64,000 nt of DNA from NCBI GenBank assembly GCA_031216915.1, contig CM062289.1:246389187-246453186 (forward strand). The letters are read 5' to 3'. The stretch comes from Pictodentalium vernedei (taxonomy: Eukaryota > Mollusca > Scaphopoda > Dentaliida > Dentaliidae). Positions within the stretch are counted from its first letter, which is position 1. Every line of letters begins with the position of its first letter. Position numbers and translations under genes: made by a program. Positions 56,257 through 64,000 of the stretch are shown here, piece by piece. The notes beneath the pieces are model-generated. The model ran no database searches. It was not told where the DNA came from and saw only the letters and a program-made list of their open reading frames with translations.

Positions 56257-56291
<35 letters not shown>
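56241..56291. repeat. (TG)n microsatellite
   Basis: About 50 bases of TG with one GA interruption. It lies on the 3' side of the Penelope-like element, which also has (TG)n tracts on its 5' side. Confidence 0.9.
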
Positions 56292-56293
<2 letters not shown>

Positions 56294-56481
56294 AGGTTAA
56301 AAAATCGCACTGGCACAGACATTTCCTACTGAAACGTTTTTTTCTTTTAATATGCCGCTGAAAAATTGTTTTCATTTACTGAACCCTGATTGGTTTCAAA
56401 CATGACAAAAAAGTACATAAAATTGATTTAAACTAAGTGATGAGCTTAGGAACTGGTTAAACTGACTGGCAAAAATTGATG

Positions 56482-58854
56482 TTATTCATTGATGGGCTCT
56501 AATTTAGTCCTTACAAGGATGTTACGCAAGCTTTTGTTTTTCTTATAGGCGATGACAGGTCGAAGATTCAAAGGTTCATTTAATTTAGCATTGGTAAAAT
56601 TGAATTCATCTTTTAACATTTTTGCTATTTCGATATTCATTCTGTTGTACGTTAAAGTGAAAGGAATGATAGACCTCCTTTCGCATTCGCCCTCTGATAT
56701 GTTCATACCAAATGGCCAGAGGGTTTGAAGCGTATTGATCCAAAAAGCTTCACGTTTTTTTCTAAATTCATCCGTTTCTTCTAATGTGTCTTTAATTGGT
56801 GGTTGTTCAATAGGATGGATTTCGAAATCGACCAAAGAATGGCCAGGAAGGTTAAAATGTTGTGCTACTGGGGCATCAGCATTATGTTTTATATCCTGTT
56901 TGTGTCTAGTAGCACGTTCTCGAAAAGGATTTTGACTTTGACCAACATACTGTTTCCGACATCGCTTACAAGTGATAAGGTAAATAATGTTTGGTGAATC
57001 ACAATGGAGGGGGTTACGGATCTGATAATGATTTTTCGTTTGTTCGGAGGAAAATTCCTCTTTCTGATCAGGCATAAAAGTATGTAGTCTACAACAAGGC
57101 TTTTTGCAATTAAATACCGCGCCACTACCATTTTGCAACGGTCTGTTGTGTTCAATCTTCAGTGGTTCGAAATCGGTAGTTTCAGCTGGACTTTCGAGCT
57201 TTTTCAGGGTTTGGGATTTCAGGCTACGCAAAAGGCGCAGCGAGTACCCTCTCGATCTGAGGGCGCCAAATAGAGTAGAACAAGCCTCATTGAAATTTAC
57301 CTTATCACTTGAATTGCGGTGGAAACGAATGAGTTGTGATTTGATGATACTTTTAAATGTATGTTGAGGATGAAATGATTTTGTGTGCAACAATTGATGT
57401 GAATCAGTTGGTTTAAAATACACTTTATAATCTAAATGACCGGACGCCTGAAATTGCTTGCCTTTATACACGGTTACATCGAGAAAATCAACAGAATTTT
57501 CACTGATAGTAGCTTTCAATTTAATATTTGGATCGTGATTGTTCAAAATTTCTAAAAATTCATCAAAATCTTCTTTTGAATGTTCCCAAATAATAAAAAT
57601 GTCATCTAAGTACCTGAGATATACGAGAGGATGCTTTGCACATTTGCTTAAGGCATTTTCCTCCCATTCCGCTACATAAATGCTTGCAAAATTAGGACTA
57701 AATCTTTTGCCCATAGGACAACCCATTATTTGTAGAAAATATTCTCCATTGAATTGAAAGTCATTACCTTTTAAGCTCAGCTCTAAAAGATCCAAAATTT
57801 GTTCATCCGGGCGTTTCGCATCCGGATATTTTTCAAATGCATTTTTAACTGATTTAACACCTTTATCAATATCAATGTTGGTATACATACTGTCGATATC
57901 CAAAGTAGCCAGAATTGCATTTTTCGATATTTTCAATTTCGAAATTTTTGACAGGAAATCCTGTGTATTTTTTAGATAGCTCGGATGTCTATTTGCTATA
58001 GGTTTCAGATGATAATCAATTAATTCCGAGATCGCATAAGATTCCGAATTACAATCTGATACAATTGGCCTCCCGGGTGGAGTTAAGTCATCCGTCCATG
58101 AAGAACGGTCCTTGTGGATCTTTGGTAGGATATAAAATTGTCTTGTTTGAGCACTGAGCTTAGCTGTTAAATATTTCAATTGTTTTTTGGTAATGTGACC
58201 TTCGTCGATGAGAAATTTTAAGATCTTATTGAATTTTTCGATATTACTAGGCCAAATAAGTGAATCTATTTTCTTATAATGTTTAGTATTGCTGAGTTGT
58301 CTCATGGCTTCCTTTATATAATTATCCCGAGATAGAACAACTACCGACCCACCTTTGTCGGCTGGTTTAATTACTAATTTCTTATTTTTTCGAAGTTTCG
58401 TGAGGGCTCTCCGTTCACCAGCTGTTAAATTGTCTTTATCGGAGAGTATGTTCATGCTGAACACCTTTTTGATGATTCGTTTGCTAGCCTCAATAATTTT
58501 GGGATCTACTTCACTATCTGGAGGTGACCAACCAGATGATTCTGTAAAAGGAAGTTTCCGACCGCTGGAGTTTCTAAAGCGGTCGGCTAATTTCATTTGC
58601 CTAAGAAAATTACAGTTGTATGATGGTAAATTTGTTTGGTTATCAGTTTTAGGCTTTGGTGTTGGTACAAAAGTCAAACCGCGATCTAAAAGAGATTTCT
58701 CTTGGGTTGTTAGGTCATTGGTGCCAGACAGGTTAACCACATTAGTTCCTAATCCCACATCTGTTAGGCGGCTGTTACCTTTGCCTTTACTTAGTTTAAA
58801 TTTAGGTGGTTCAACCAGTGATCGTACATAATATTGGCGGTTCTCGTGGTCCAA
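56482..58854 (-). CDS. Penelope-like ORF2: reverse transcriptase plus GIY-YIG endonuclease
   Basis: A 790-residue protein. Residues 40-70 hold the usual Penelope lead-in (GLTFVPTPKPK). The RT spans about 150-470: VIKPADKGGSVVV (161), LPKIHK (243), GRPIVSD (261), the first catalytic Asp in ATLDIDSMYTNI (316), GCPMGKRFSPNFAS (378), the catalytic YLDD (415-418) and SVDFLDVTV. A Cys-rich linker (CKKPCCRL, 583) leads to the GIY-YIG nuclease (623-710): IIYLITCKRC, YVG (636), RERATRH and Glu in REAFWINTL (702). The RT copies element RNA primed at a nick made by the nuclease. All key residues seem present. The ATG at 58854 lies inside ORF1, so translation is by reinitiation or by a -1 frameshift from ORF1. 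Confidence 0.93.
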   Translation of the reverse strand: MDHENRQYYVRSLVEPPKFKLSKGKGNSRLTDVGLGTNVVNLSGTNDLTTQEKSLLDRGLTFVPTPKPKTDNQTNLPSYNCNFLRQMKLADRFRNSSGRKLPFTESSGWSPPDSEVDPKIIEASKRIIKKVFSMNILSDKDNLTAGERRALTKLRKNKKLVIKPADKGGSVVVLSRDNYIKEAMRQLSNTKHYKKIDSLIWPSNIEKFNKILKFLIDEGHITKKQLKYLTAKLSAQTRQFYILPKIHKDRSSWTDDLTPPGRPIVSDCNSESYAISELIDYHLKPIANRHPSYLKNTQDFLSKISKLKISKNAILATLDIDSMYTNIDIDKGVKSVKNAFEKYPDAKRPDEQILDLLELSLKGNDFQFNGEYFLQIMGCPMGKRFSPNFASIYVAEWEENALSKCAKHPLVYLRYLDDIFIIWEHSKEDFDEFLEILNNHDPNIKLKATISENSVDFLDVTVYKGKQFQASGHLDYKVYFKPTDSHQLLHTKSFHPQHTFKSIIKSQLIRFHRNSSDKVNFNEACSTLFGALRSRGYSLRLLRSLKSQTLKKLESPAETTDFEPLKIEHNRPLQNGSGAVFNCKKPCCRLHTFMPDQKEEFSSEQTKNHYQIRNPLHCDSPNIIYLITCKRCRKQYVGQSQNPFRERATRHKQDIKHNADAPVAQHFNLPGHSLVDFEIHPIEQPPIKDTLEETDEFRKKREAFWINTLQTLWPFGMNISEGECERRSIIPFTLTYNRMNIEIAKMLKDEFNFTNAKLNEPLNLRPVIAYKKNKSLRNILVRTKLEPINE

Positions 58855-60290
58855 TGGATTAAATCCTGAGCAACATCAAACTTCGCGTCATCAATTTTTG
58901 GTATCACGTTAACGTCCTTCACTTTCCGAATGGTTTCGTTGATGATGCTCAGGGTTCTCCTCTCAGCCTGAGGGAGTTTTTGCGAAAAGTTTAGTTCAGC
59001 GAAATAAATTTTTGCTGATCTAAACTTGACCCTGATATCGCTAAGCATATTCCGCAACTGCTTAACTACGAGATCAGAATTATCGTTTCGAGAATTCACG
59101 CCAATATTTAATAATATTTTTTGGGGACTGGACTGGCCCCTGTGCCCTTTAAACATAGAGCGCAGATGATTGAATTTGGCGCCGGGGTAACACTCCACCT
59201 GGATGTCCTGATGGGGATTTCGATCAATGCGTCCTAAATTTGAACTTCCAATCATAAGGATGTTTTTACAAACATCGGGGAGGCGCCAATTCCTTTTGTC
59301 AAAATTAACTCCGCTTTTATGCCGAAACTGGGAGAATTTAGAATCAAATGAGCGGCCCGAGTTGCGGCTCGGTGATTTGACTTTCTCTGAGTACGATATA
59401 CCTGGTTGAACCACACTAGAGGCAGGAGAAGGGGGAGAAGAAACAGAAGCAGGAGAGGAAACAGAAGCAGGAGAAGAAACAGAAGGAGGAGGAGGAGTTC
59501 TAGTGAGAGCACTAGGAGAACCAGAGAAGAAAGGCTGAGGAGGAGTAGGAGGTAGAGGAACAAGACGAGGCGAGACAGCGTTACTCAATTTGCGAGCATC
59601 TTCAGTCACAATATGGACCGGAGATGTTTGCAAATTGAGGCGCTTACTCTGAGAGAAAGAAGAAGTAGAAGGAAAAGAAGAGGGAGAAGTGCTTTGCCTT
59701 GATCTTTTCTTATTTTGCTTTTCGCGTTGGGGTAGAGGGACAACACGGGCCGGAGTTTGCTTGCTCCCTCCCGTATTGTTCCTTACTCCAGACGCTGGGC
59801 GAAGTTCCGAAATGTAAGACTCATAGGCCGAAATCGTCTTATCTGTCAACTTATTTTTAAAGTTTTTTTGAGCCCAGATCAAGGCACGCGCCGAAGCGCT
59901 GTTGAAGTCTATTTTTTCGAGTCCAGGAGGTGGTCGCATAGCCAAAGTTATCTTAGACTTCAACTGGTTTAAATTTATCTTGTAATGCTCAACTAAAGCA
60001 TTTAACGTTTGGTTGGCCCATCCCACACTAATCTGTCGAAAAACAGAAAAAATGTGTGGGGTGGGAAGAGCCGGCTTTAGAAAGCCACCTAACTCATCTA
60101 CTTTCTTCTCCAACTGTTTCGGGAAATCCCGGTTGGCCAAATGCTGCTCTAGGAGCCCAATATGGTGCATACACTGAATCACCTGGAAAAGGGCCTTGAC
60201 CAATCTAGAATAGGCCTGGAACGATTGTTCCTGGCCCCTTCCAGACTGGGCAACTCTCTTTCCCTGATGCTTCTGTCTTTTTTGAGCCAT
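58791..60290 (-). CDS. Penelope-like ORF1: protein with C-terminal SGNH-hydrolase-like domain
   Basis: A 499-residue ORF starts at the ATG at 60290. Residues 1-170 are largely helical with no known motif. Residues 175-310 are a basic, Pro/Ser-rich linker with PPTPPQP and SSPASVSSPP repeats. Residues 340-495 resemble an SGNH/GDSL-type fold: ILMIGSSN (block I, Ser about 349 or 350, Asp of GDS replaced by Ser), CYPGAKFNHL (368), NIGVNSRND (395, like GxND) and DLIHW (476, Asp and His of block V). Esterase-like ORF1 domains are known from CR1-type LINEs, and GDSL-type genes from rotifer Terminons, but are not usual in EN+ Penelope elements. It overlaps ORF2 by 64 bases, so co-expression is likely. 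The function is inferred. Confidence 0.8.
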   Translation of the reverse strand: MAQKRQKHQGKRVAQSGRGQEQSFQAYSRLVKALFQVIQCMHHIGLLEQHLANRDFPKQLEKKVDELGGFLKPALPTPHIFSVFRQISVGWANQTLNALVEHYKINLNQLKSKITLAMRPPPGLEKIDFNSASARALIWAQKNFKNKLTDKTISAYESYISELRPASGVRNNTGGSKQTPARVVPLPQREKQNKKRSRQSTSPSSFPSTSSFSQSKRLNLQTSPVHIVTEDARKLSNAVSPRLVPLPPTPPQPFFSGSPSALTRTPPPPSVSSPASVSSPASVSSPPSPASSVVQPGISYSEKVKSPSRNSGRSFDSKFSQFRHKSGVNFDKRNWRLPDVCKNILMIGSSNLGRIDRNPHQDIQVECYPGAKFNHLRSMFKGHRGQSSPQKILLNIGVNSRNDNSDLVVKQLRNMLSDIRVKFRSAKIYFAELNFSQKLPQAERRTLSIINETIRKVKDVNVIPKIDDAKFDVAQDLIHWTTRTANIMYDHWLNHLNLN

Positions 60291-60458
60291 TTGAAGAATA
60301 GGTAGATGAATTTAGAATGAAATTAAAATGAAGAAATGAAATAAATTAAAATGAAATCTAGATATTACCTATTAGAGAAGATACCTGGATTGGTTGTAGT
60401 CTTCAGCAAAGGTAGAAAGTAATCCGTCTGTCTCGACGCGTTTCGCTTGGTTTGGCTT

Positions 60459-60461
<3 letters not shown>

Positions 60462-60519
<58 letters not shown>

Positions 60520-60708
60520 TTGTCTTACCAACTTGACGAGGTAACTAGACAAAAGAGTTTGCGTGTTTCGCCTTACCGAGGTACAAAAGACAAAAGAAAC
60601 CCTTTACCTCGGTTGTTTTCCCAGAACTGTACCGGCAAAACGAGGTTGAAACCGTTAGTCCACACAAAGGACAAACAATGGGGTACCTCGGTATGTAGAG
60701 AAAACAAG

Positions 60709-60753
<45 letters not shown>

Positions 60754-60942
60754 TTGTCTTACCAACTTGACGAGGTAACTAGACAAAAGAGTTTGCGTGT
60801 TTCGCCTTACTGAGGTACAAAAGACAAAAGAAACCCTTTACCTCGGTTGTTTTCCCAGAACTGTACCGGCAAAACGAGGTAGAAACCGTTAGTCCACACA
60901 AAGGACAAACAATGGGGTACCTCGGTATGTAGGGTAGACAAG

Positions 60943-60987
<45 letters not shown>

Positions 60988-61155
60988 TTGTCTTACCAAC
61001 TTGACGAGGTAACTAGACAAAAGAGTTTGCGTGTTTCGCCTTACCGAGGTACAAAAGACAAAAGAAACCCTTTACCTCGGTTGTTTTCCCAGAACTGTAC
61101 CGGCAAAACGAGGTTGAAACCGTTAGTCCACACAAAGGACAAACAATGGGGTATG
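60462..61155. repeat. Tandem repeat, about 240-bp unit, each with a (TG)n tract
   Basis: Three units: 60462-60711, 60712-60946 and 60947-61155 (last one shorter). Each has (TG)n of 38-55 bases and then a near-identical 190-base segment ('ggtttgtcttaccaacttga', 'tgcgtgtttcgccttac', 'ccctttacctcggttg', 'agtccacacaaaggacaaac'). Very few differences separate units, so the duplication is recent. It lies just upstream of Penelope ORF1 and may be its 5' control region or a pre-existing satellite. Confidence 0.85.
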
Positions 61156-61235
61156 TAAGGTTAAAAAAAGGTTCCACATGAAGTGACTGTAAATAGTTCA
61201 AAATGCATATTGGAGAAAAGAAAAAAAAAAGCCTA

Positions 61236-61238
<3 letters not shown>

Positions 61239-61268
<30 letters not shown>
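61239..61268. repeat. Homopolymer G run (30 bases)
   Basis: A pure G tract separates the Penelope flank from the resumed core-1 array. Length in such runs is unreliable in most assemblies. Confidence 0.8.
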
Positions 61269-61269
<1 letters not shown>

Positions 61270-61282
61270 GTTTGTCTGGGCA

Positions 61283-63048
61283 AACTTGGAGTCATCCTAC
61301 CAAGCTACAATGAAATCCCTTCATAATTTTGGCCTGTCAGGGCTTGAAATTTAGATTTTTTTGCACTTGTCCCATGGGACAACTGGAAAGCATATGTTGG
61401 TTGTCCCAAACCAAATCAGGTTGTCCAAGGTGTTCCTTGGAAAAGTTAGTTTTTGAATTTCTTTTACAGTAATAACAAACCAACTACTTGAATAATACAC
61501 TTTTATTTAAAGGCTTAAGCAATACTACAAAATTAGCGGTGCCCTGGTTGTTATTTGCACTCTCAGTCTCAGTATTAGCTGATGAATCGTCACTATTTCC
61601 TCGTTTTTTTATTATGATTATGTGAATTATTTGGTGCATGAAAAAATGTGGATTTTACGTGATGATAAAAATAAACTGCTGAGAGGTGATTGTTTCAGTT
61701 ACGCATTTTGAAGGCTTTCTTGTAAATAATTGTGTCAATTTAATGATATTGGGACCTGTCTTTTGAAGCAAAAACTTGTTGAAACACGCAGTTTTTGCAC
61801 TCCCTGACATAAAATCTTGTTGTCCCAGAGACAAGTGCTGATGGACTGGCTGGTTGTCCCAAACAAAAATTGGTTGTCAAGCGGACAACCGTTTATTTCG
61901 AGCCCTGCCTGTGGAAAATTTTAAAGGTTTTCGGGCTTTGGGCCTCTGTTGCCGTCACAGTTGCCCAAAAGGGGATGTTCTCATCTAGACATTATATGAA
62001 GTCAACCTATCAAGTTACAATGAAATCCCTCCATAAATATGACCAGTAGAATGTGCTAAAGGTTTTCGGGCTTTGGGCCCCTGTTGCCATCACAGTTGCC
62101 CAAAAGGGGATGTTCTCATCTAGACATTATATGAAGTCAACCTATCAAGTTACAATGAAATCCCTCCATAAATATGACCTGTAGACTGTGCTAAAGGTTT
62201 TTGGGCTTCGGGCTCAGGCAGCCATCATGGTTGAATGATCGCAACCATATGAGAACATTCTCATCTGGGAATCATGTGGATTGATCCTATGAAGATACAA
62301 ATAAATCCCTTAAAAAATATGACCTGTAGACTGTGCTGAAGGTTTTCGGGCTTTGGGCACCCGTGGCCATCACAGTTGCCCAATTATGTCCAAAAGGGGA
62401 CTTTCTTGTGTAGACATTATATGAAGTCAACCTATCACATTACAATGAAATCCCTCCATAAATATGACCTGTAGACTGTGCTAAAGGTTTTCGAGTTTTG
62501 GGTTCGGGCAATCGTGACAGTTGATAGATCACGCCCAAATGGGGAAATTCTCATGTAGACATCATACGGAATCATCGTATCAAGTTACAATGAAATCCGT
62601 CCATATTAAACATTACCTGCAGACTGTGCTAAAAGTTTTTGGGATTCGGGCTTGGGCAGCCATCACGGTTGACAGATCATGCCCAAATGGGGACATTCTC
62701 ATCTAGGCATTCTATAGAGGCATTGTATGAAGTTGCAATGAAATCCCTTCATAAATACGACCTGTAGACTGTGCTAATGGTTTTTGGGTTTTGGGCTCGG
62801 GCAGCCATACCGGCTGACCGATCATTACCAAGAGGGGATGTTCTCATGTAGACATGACCTAAAACCTGCATATGAAATTTCGTGATGATCAGACAAGAAC
62901 TACCAGGGATAGCCTGTACTTGAAGATTGAATAAAAAACTTTAACCACAAACTTTAACCAAAACTCTAAAAGTTAACAGACGGACAAACGGACGGACGGA
63001 TGGACAAAAGTCATTACTATAGCCCTCACTGTAAACAGTCGGGCTAAA
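61283..63048 (+). mobile_element. Helitron/HINE-like element, core 1 with family-3 3' tail, copy I (5' end missing)
   Basis: About ten core-1 units from 61283 to 62920 are followed by 'aaaaaactttaaccacaaac', a GGAC-type microsatellite and the end 'ctgtaaacagtcgggctaaa' (63048). This is the same layout as the end of copy G2. The array is interrupted by a TIR element at 61338-61907. The 5' palindrome is absent. The G run and Penelope flank lie where it would be. Confidence 0.6.
61338..61907. mobile_element. TIR-type DNA element inside a core-1 unit
   Basis: The ends CAGGGCTTGAAAT and ATTTCGAGCCCTG are inverted. 'cctgt' stands directly outside both ends, so a 5-6-base target duplication (GCCTGT) is possible. 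Further inward, 'gttgtcc' and 'ggacaac' words recur many times, for example near 61378, 61400, 61420, 61810, 61850 and 61880. The interior (570 bp) has no ORF. The CAGGG start suggests hAT, but the expected 8-bp duplication is not evident. Confidence 0.6.
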
Positions 63049-64000
63049 AATTAAAAGTCCTATCTGGCCCTCCATACATTTACTCTCCGCACATGGGCAG
63101 ACGTCAGGAAGTGACCGGAATTGGCTCCAACATCATTCTTTGTAGAAAAGAGTAATACATAAAAATTTAGCGGGGAGGTATGACTGCCATCTCCGTCTGG
63201 GCCATTGGTAAGTATAAAAATATTATACATTTACAGTAATTTGTATATTTTTATACTTAGCAATGGCCCAGACTAGCTGGTGTTTAACTCAAAGTTATTA
63301 AGGGCCAAACACAAATTTTTAACCCCTCAATCCCCAAAATTTGCTTGAAAAACCGAAAATTATAAGTCCTATCTGGCCCTCCAAACATTTACTCTCCGCG
63401 CATGCGCCAGGAAGTGACCGGAATTGGCACCAACATCATTCTTTGTAGAAGAGAGTACTACATAAAAATTCAGTGGGGAGGTATGAGTGTCCACTCATGG
63501 GAGGGCCATCTCCGTCTGGGCCATTAATAAGTGTAAAAATATACAAATTACTGTATATTTATAATATTTTTACACTGTAAACCAATGGCCCAAACTAGCT
63601 GAATCGTAAAAAGGTGGAGGGCCTAGGACTTCAGAATTAGTAGATCAACATAGTTCCAATCCTGTAATCCAAGGTGAAAGGAAAATAAAATTATTAGGAA
63701 TTACATGTATGTCTCTCTATACAGTAATAGAGAAGACATATCATACAAAAGGAGCCCAGTTCAAGCAATTCCGTATACTTAGCATCAAGACTATGCTAAC
63801 TGGATGTAACAAGTTCCCAATTTTTAAGGTTAGCCCGGACTAAGCCCCAAAAATTATGATGGCATATTTGAGAATGAGAGAATATCCCCCACAAACATAC
63901 GCCATACACAATAAAACTCCAGCTGTATGCAGGATATAATTATGGACAAAATAGCTTCCTTCATAGTTGCATACCTAGCCAGAGGAGAGGTAAAAATCAC
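63049..64000 (-). mobile_element. DIRS-type element copy B3, terminal part; truncated by window edge
   Basis: A partial terminal repeat (63049-63232) is followed by a second, complete left end starting at 63237. It reads 'gtatatttttatacttagca' then 'atggcccagac', continuing to a complementary region at 63517-63590 and further sequence parallel to 42576-42990 of copy B2 ('gcctaggactt', 'tatgtctctctatacagtaa'). The repeated 'ctatctggccctccaaaca' block at 63060 and 63370 shows that the terminal repeat is duplicated in tandem. Coding parts lie beyond the window. Confidence 0.65.

Larger units (their letters stand above)
56390..61155 (-). mobile_element. Penelope-like retroelement with two ORFs (approximate limits)
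   Basis: Orientation is reverse. Two long ORFs without stops (ORF1 58791-60290, ORF2 56482-58854) overlap by 64 bases. The 5' flank (60291-61155) contains (TG)n-bearing tandem units. I could not find definite terminal repeats or a target duplication, so the limits are estimates. Penelope-like elements usually have one main ORF with RT and GIY-YIG domains. The upstream SGNH-type ORF makes this copy notable. Both ORFs are intact, which suggests recent activity. Confidence 0.8.

Noticed and set aside
59252-59563. Leu-rich minus-strand ORF within Penelope ORF1 coordinates
   Set aside because: An out-of-frame shadow of the Pro/Ser-rich linker of ORF1.
59600-59900. Host gene interpretation of the Penelope ORF1
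   Set aside because: Strand, overlap with ORF2 and absence of introns fit an element ORF better than a host gene.
60400-60460. Possible hammerhead ribozyme upstream of Penelope ORF1 (minus strand reads CGAAACGCGTC near 60430)
   Set aside because: Hammerhead motifs are known in Penelope-like elements, but the required CUGANGA core is not found at the right distance, so only half of the motif is present.
60466-61158. Plus-strand ORFs starting with long CysVal runs
   Set aside because: They are translations of (TG)n microsatellite and the adjoining tandem unit, with no independent support.

Overview
This window looks like nuclear DNA of an invertebrate animal, most likely a marine bivalve or another lophotrochozoan. 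The A+T-rich background carries only one convincing host coding exon. Nearly everything else is transposable elements stacked inside one another: DIRS-type tyrosine-recombinase retrotransposons, a Penelope-like element with a GIY-YIG nuclease, a CR1/L2-like LINE, a gag-protease LTR element, tRNA-derived SINEs, hAT-type and foldback MITEs, and many tandem-repeat-bearing elements with Helitron/Helentron-like ends that resemble the bivalve 'pearl'/HINE elements. The species assignment is inference. No tRNA, rRNA, CRISPR, operon or bacterial feature was seen.

Layout. 1-4.4 kb: a decayed DIRS-type copy (family B), minus strand, cut by the left edge. 4.4-11.4 kb: MITEs, SINE fragments, two Helitron-like elements and, at 6592-6696 (minus), a spliced exon of the xanthine dehydrogenase/aldehyde oxidase family. 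11.4-38.0 kb: a nested block. A Helitron-like family-2 element is split by a family-1 element (13.1-14.5 kb) and by a DIRS element (family A, 14.6-35.7 kb). The DIRS copy contains a CR1-like LINE (20.9-23.6 kb) and another family-1 element (23.9-35.15 kb). That family-1 element contains a SINE, a 6.7 kb LTR element with 5-bp target duplications, and a second family-2 element. 38-42 kb: a family-2 end, foldback MITEs and a family-1 element. 42.2-48.9 kb: a second DIRS-B copy lacking recognisable RT, split by a family-1 element. 48.9-55.9 kb: further family-1 elements with long satellite-like cores. 56.4-61.2 kb: an apparently intact two-ORF Penelope-like element, minus strand, followed by (TG)n-containing 240-bp tandem units. 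61.3-63.05 kb: another tandem core with a nested TIR element. 63.05-64 kb: the terminal region of a third DIRS-B copy running off the right edge.

How the parts relate. The only protein sets that look coherent are transposon-encoded: the Penelope-like ORF1 (SGNH-hydrolase-like) plus ORF2 (RT and GIY-YIG), and the single gag-protease ORF of the LTR element, which has no polymerase of its own. The DIRS and CR1-like coding regions are broken by stops and frameshifts. The Helitron-like elements carry no protein and would depend on a helicase/Rep supplied elsewhere. They share conserved ends (a short 5' palindrome, subterminal inverted repeats, a 3' hairpin and CTAA) while enclosing unrelated tandem-repeat cores.
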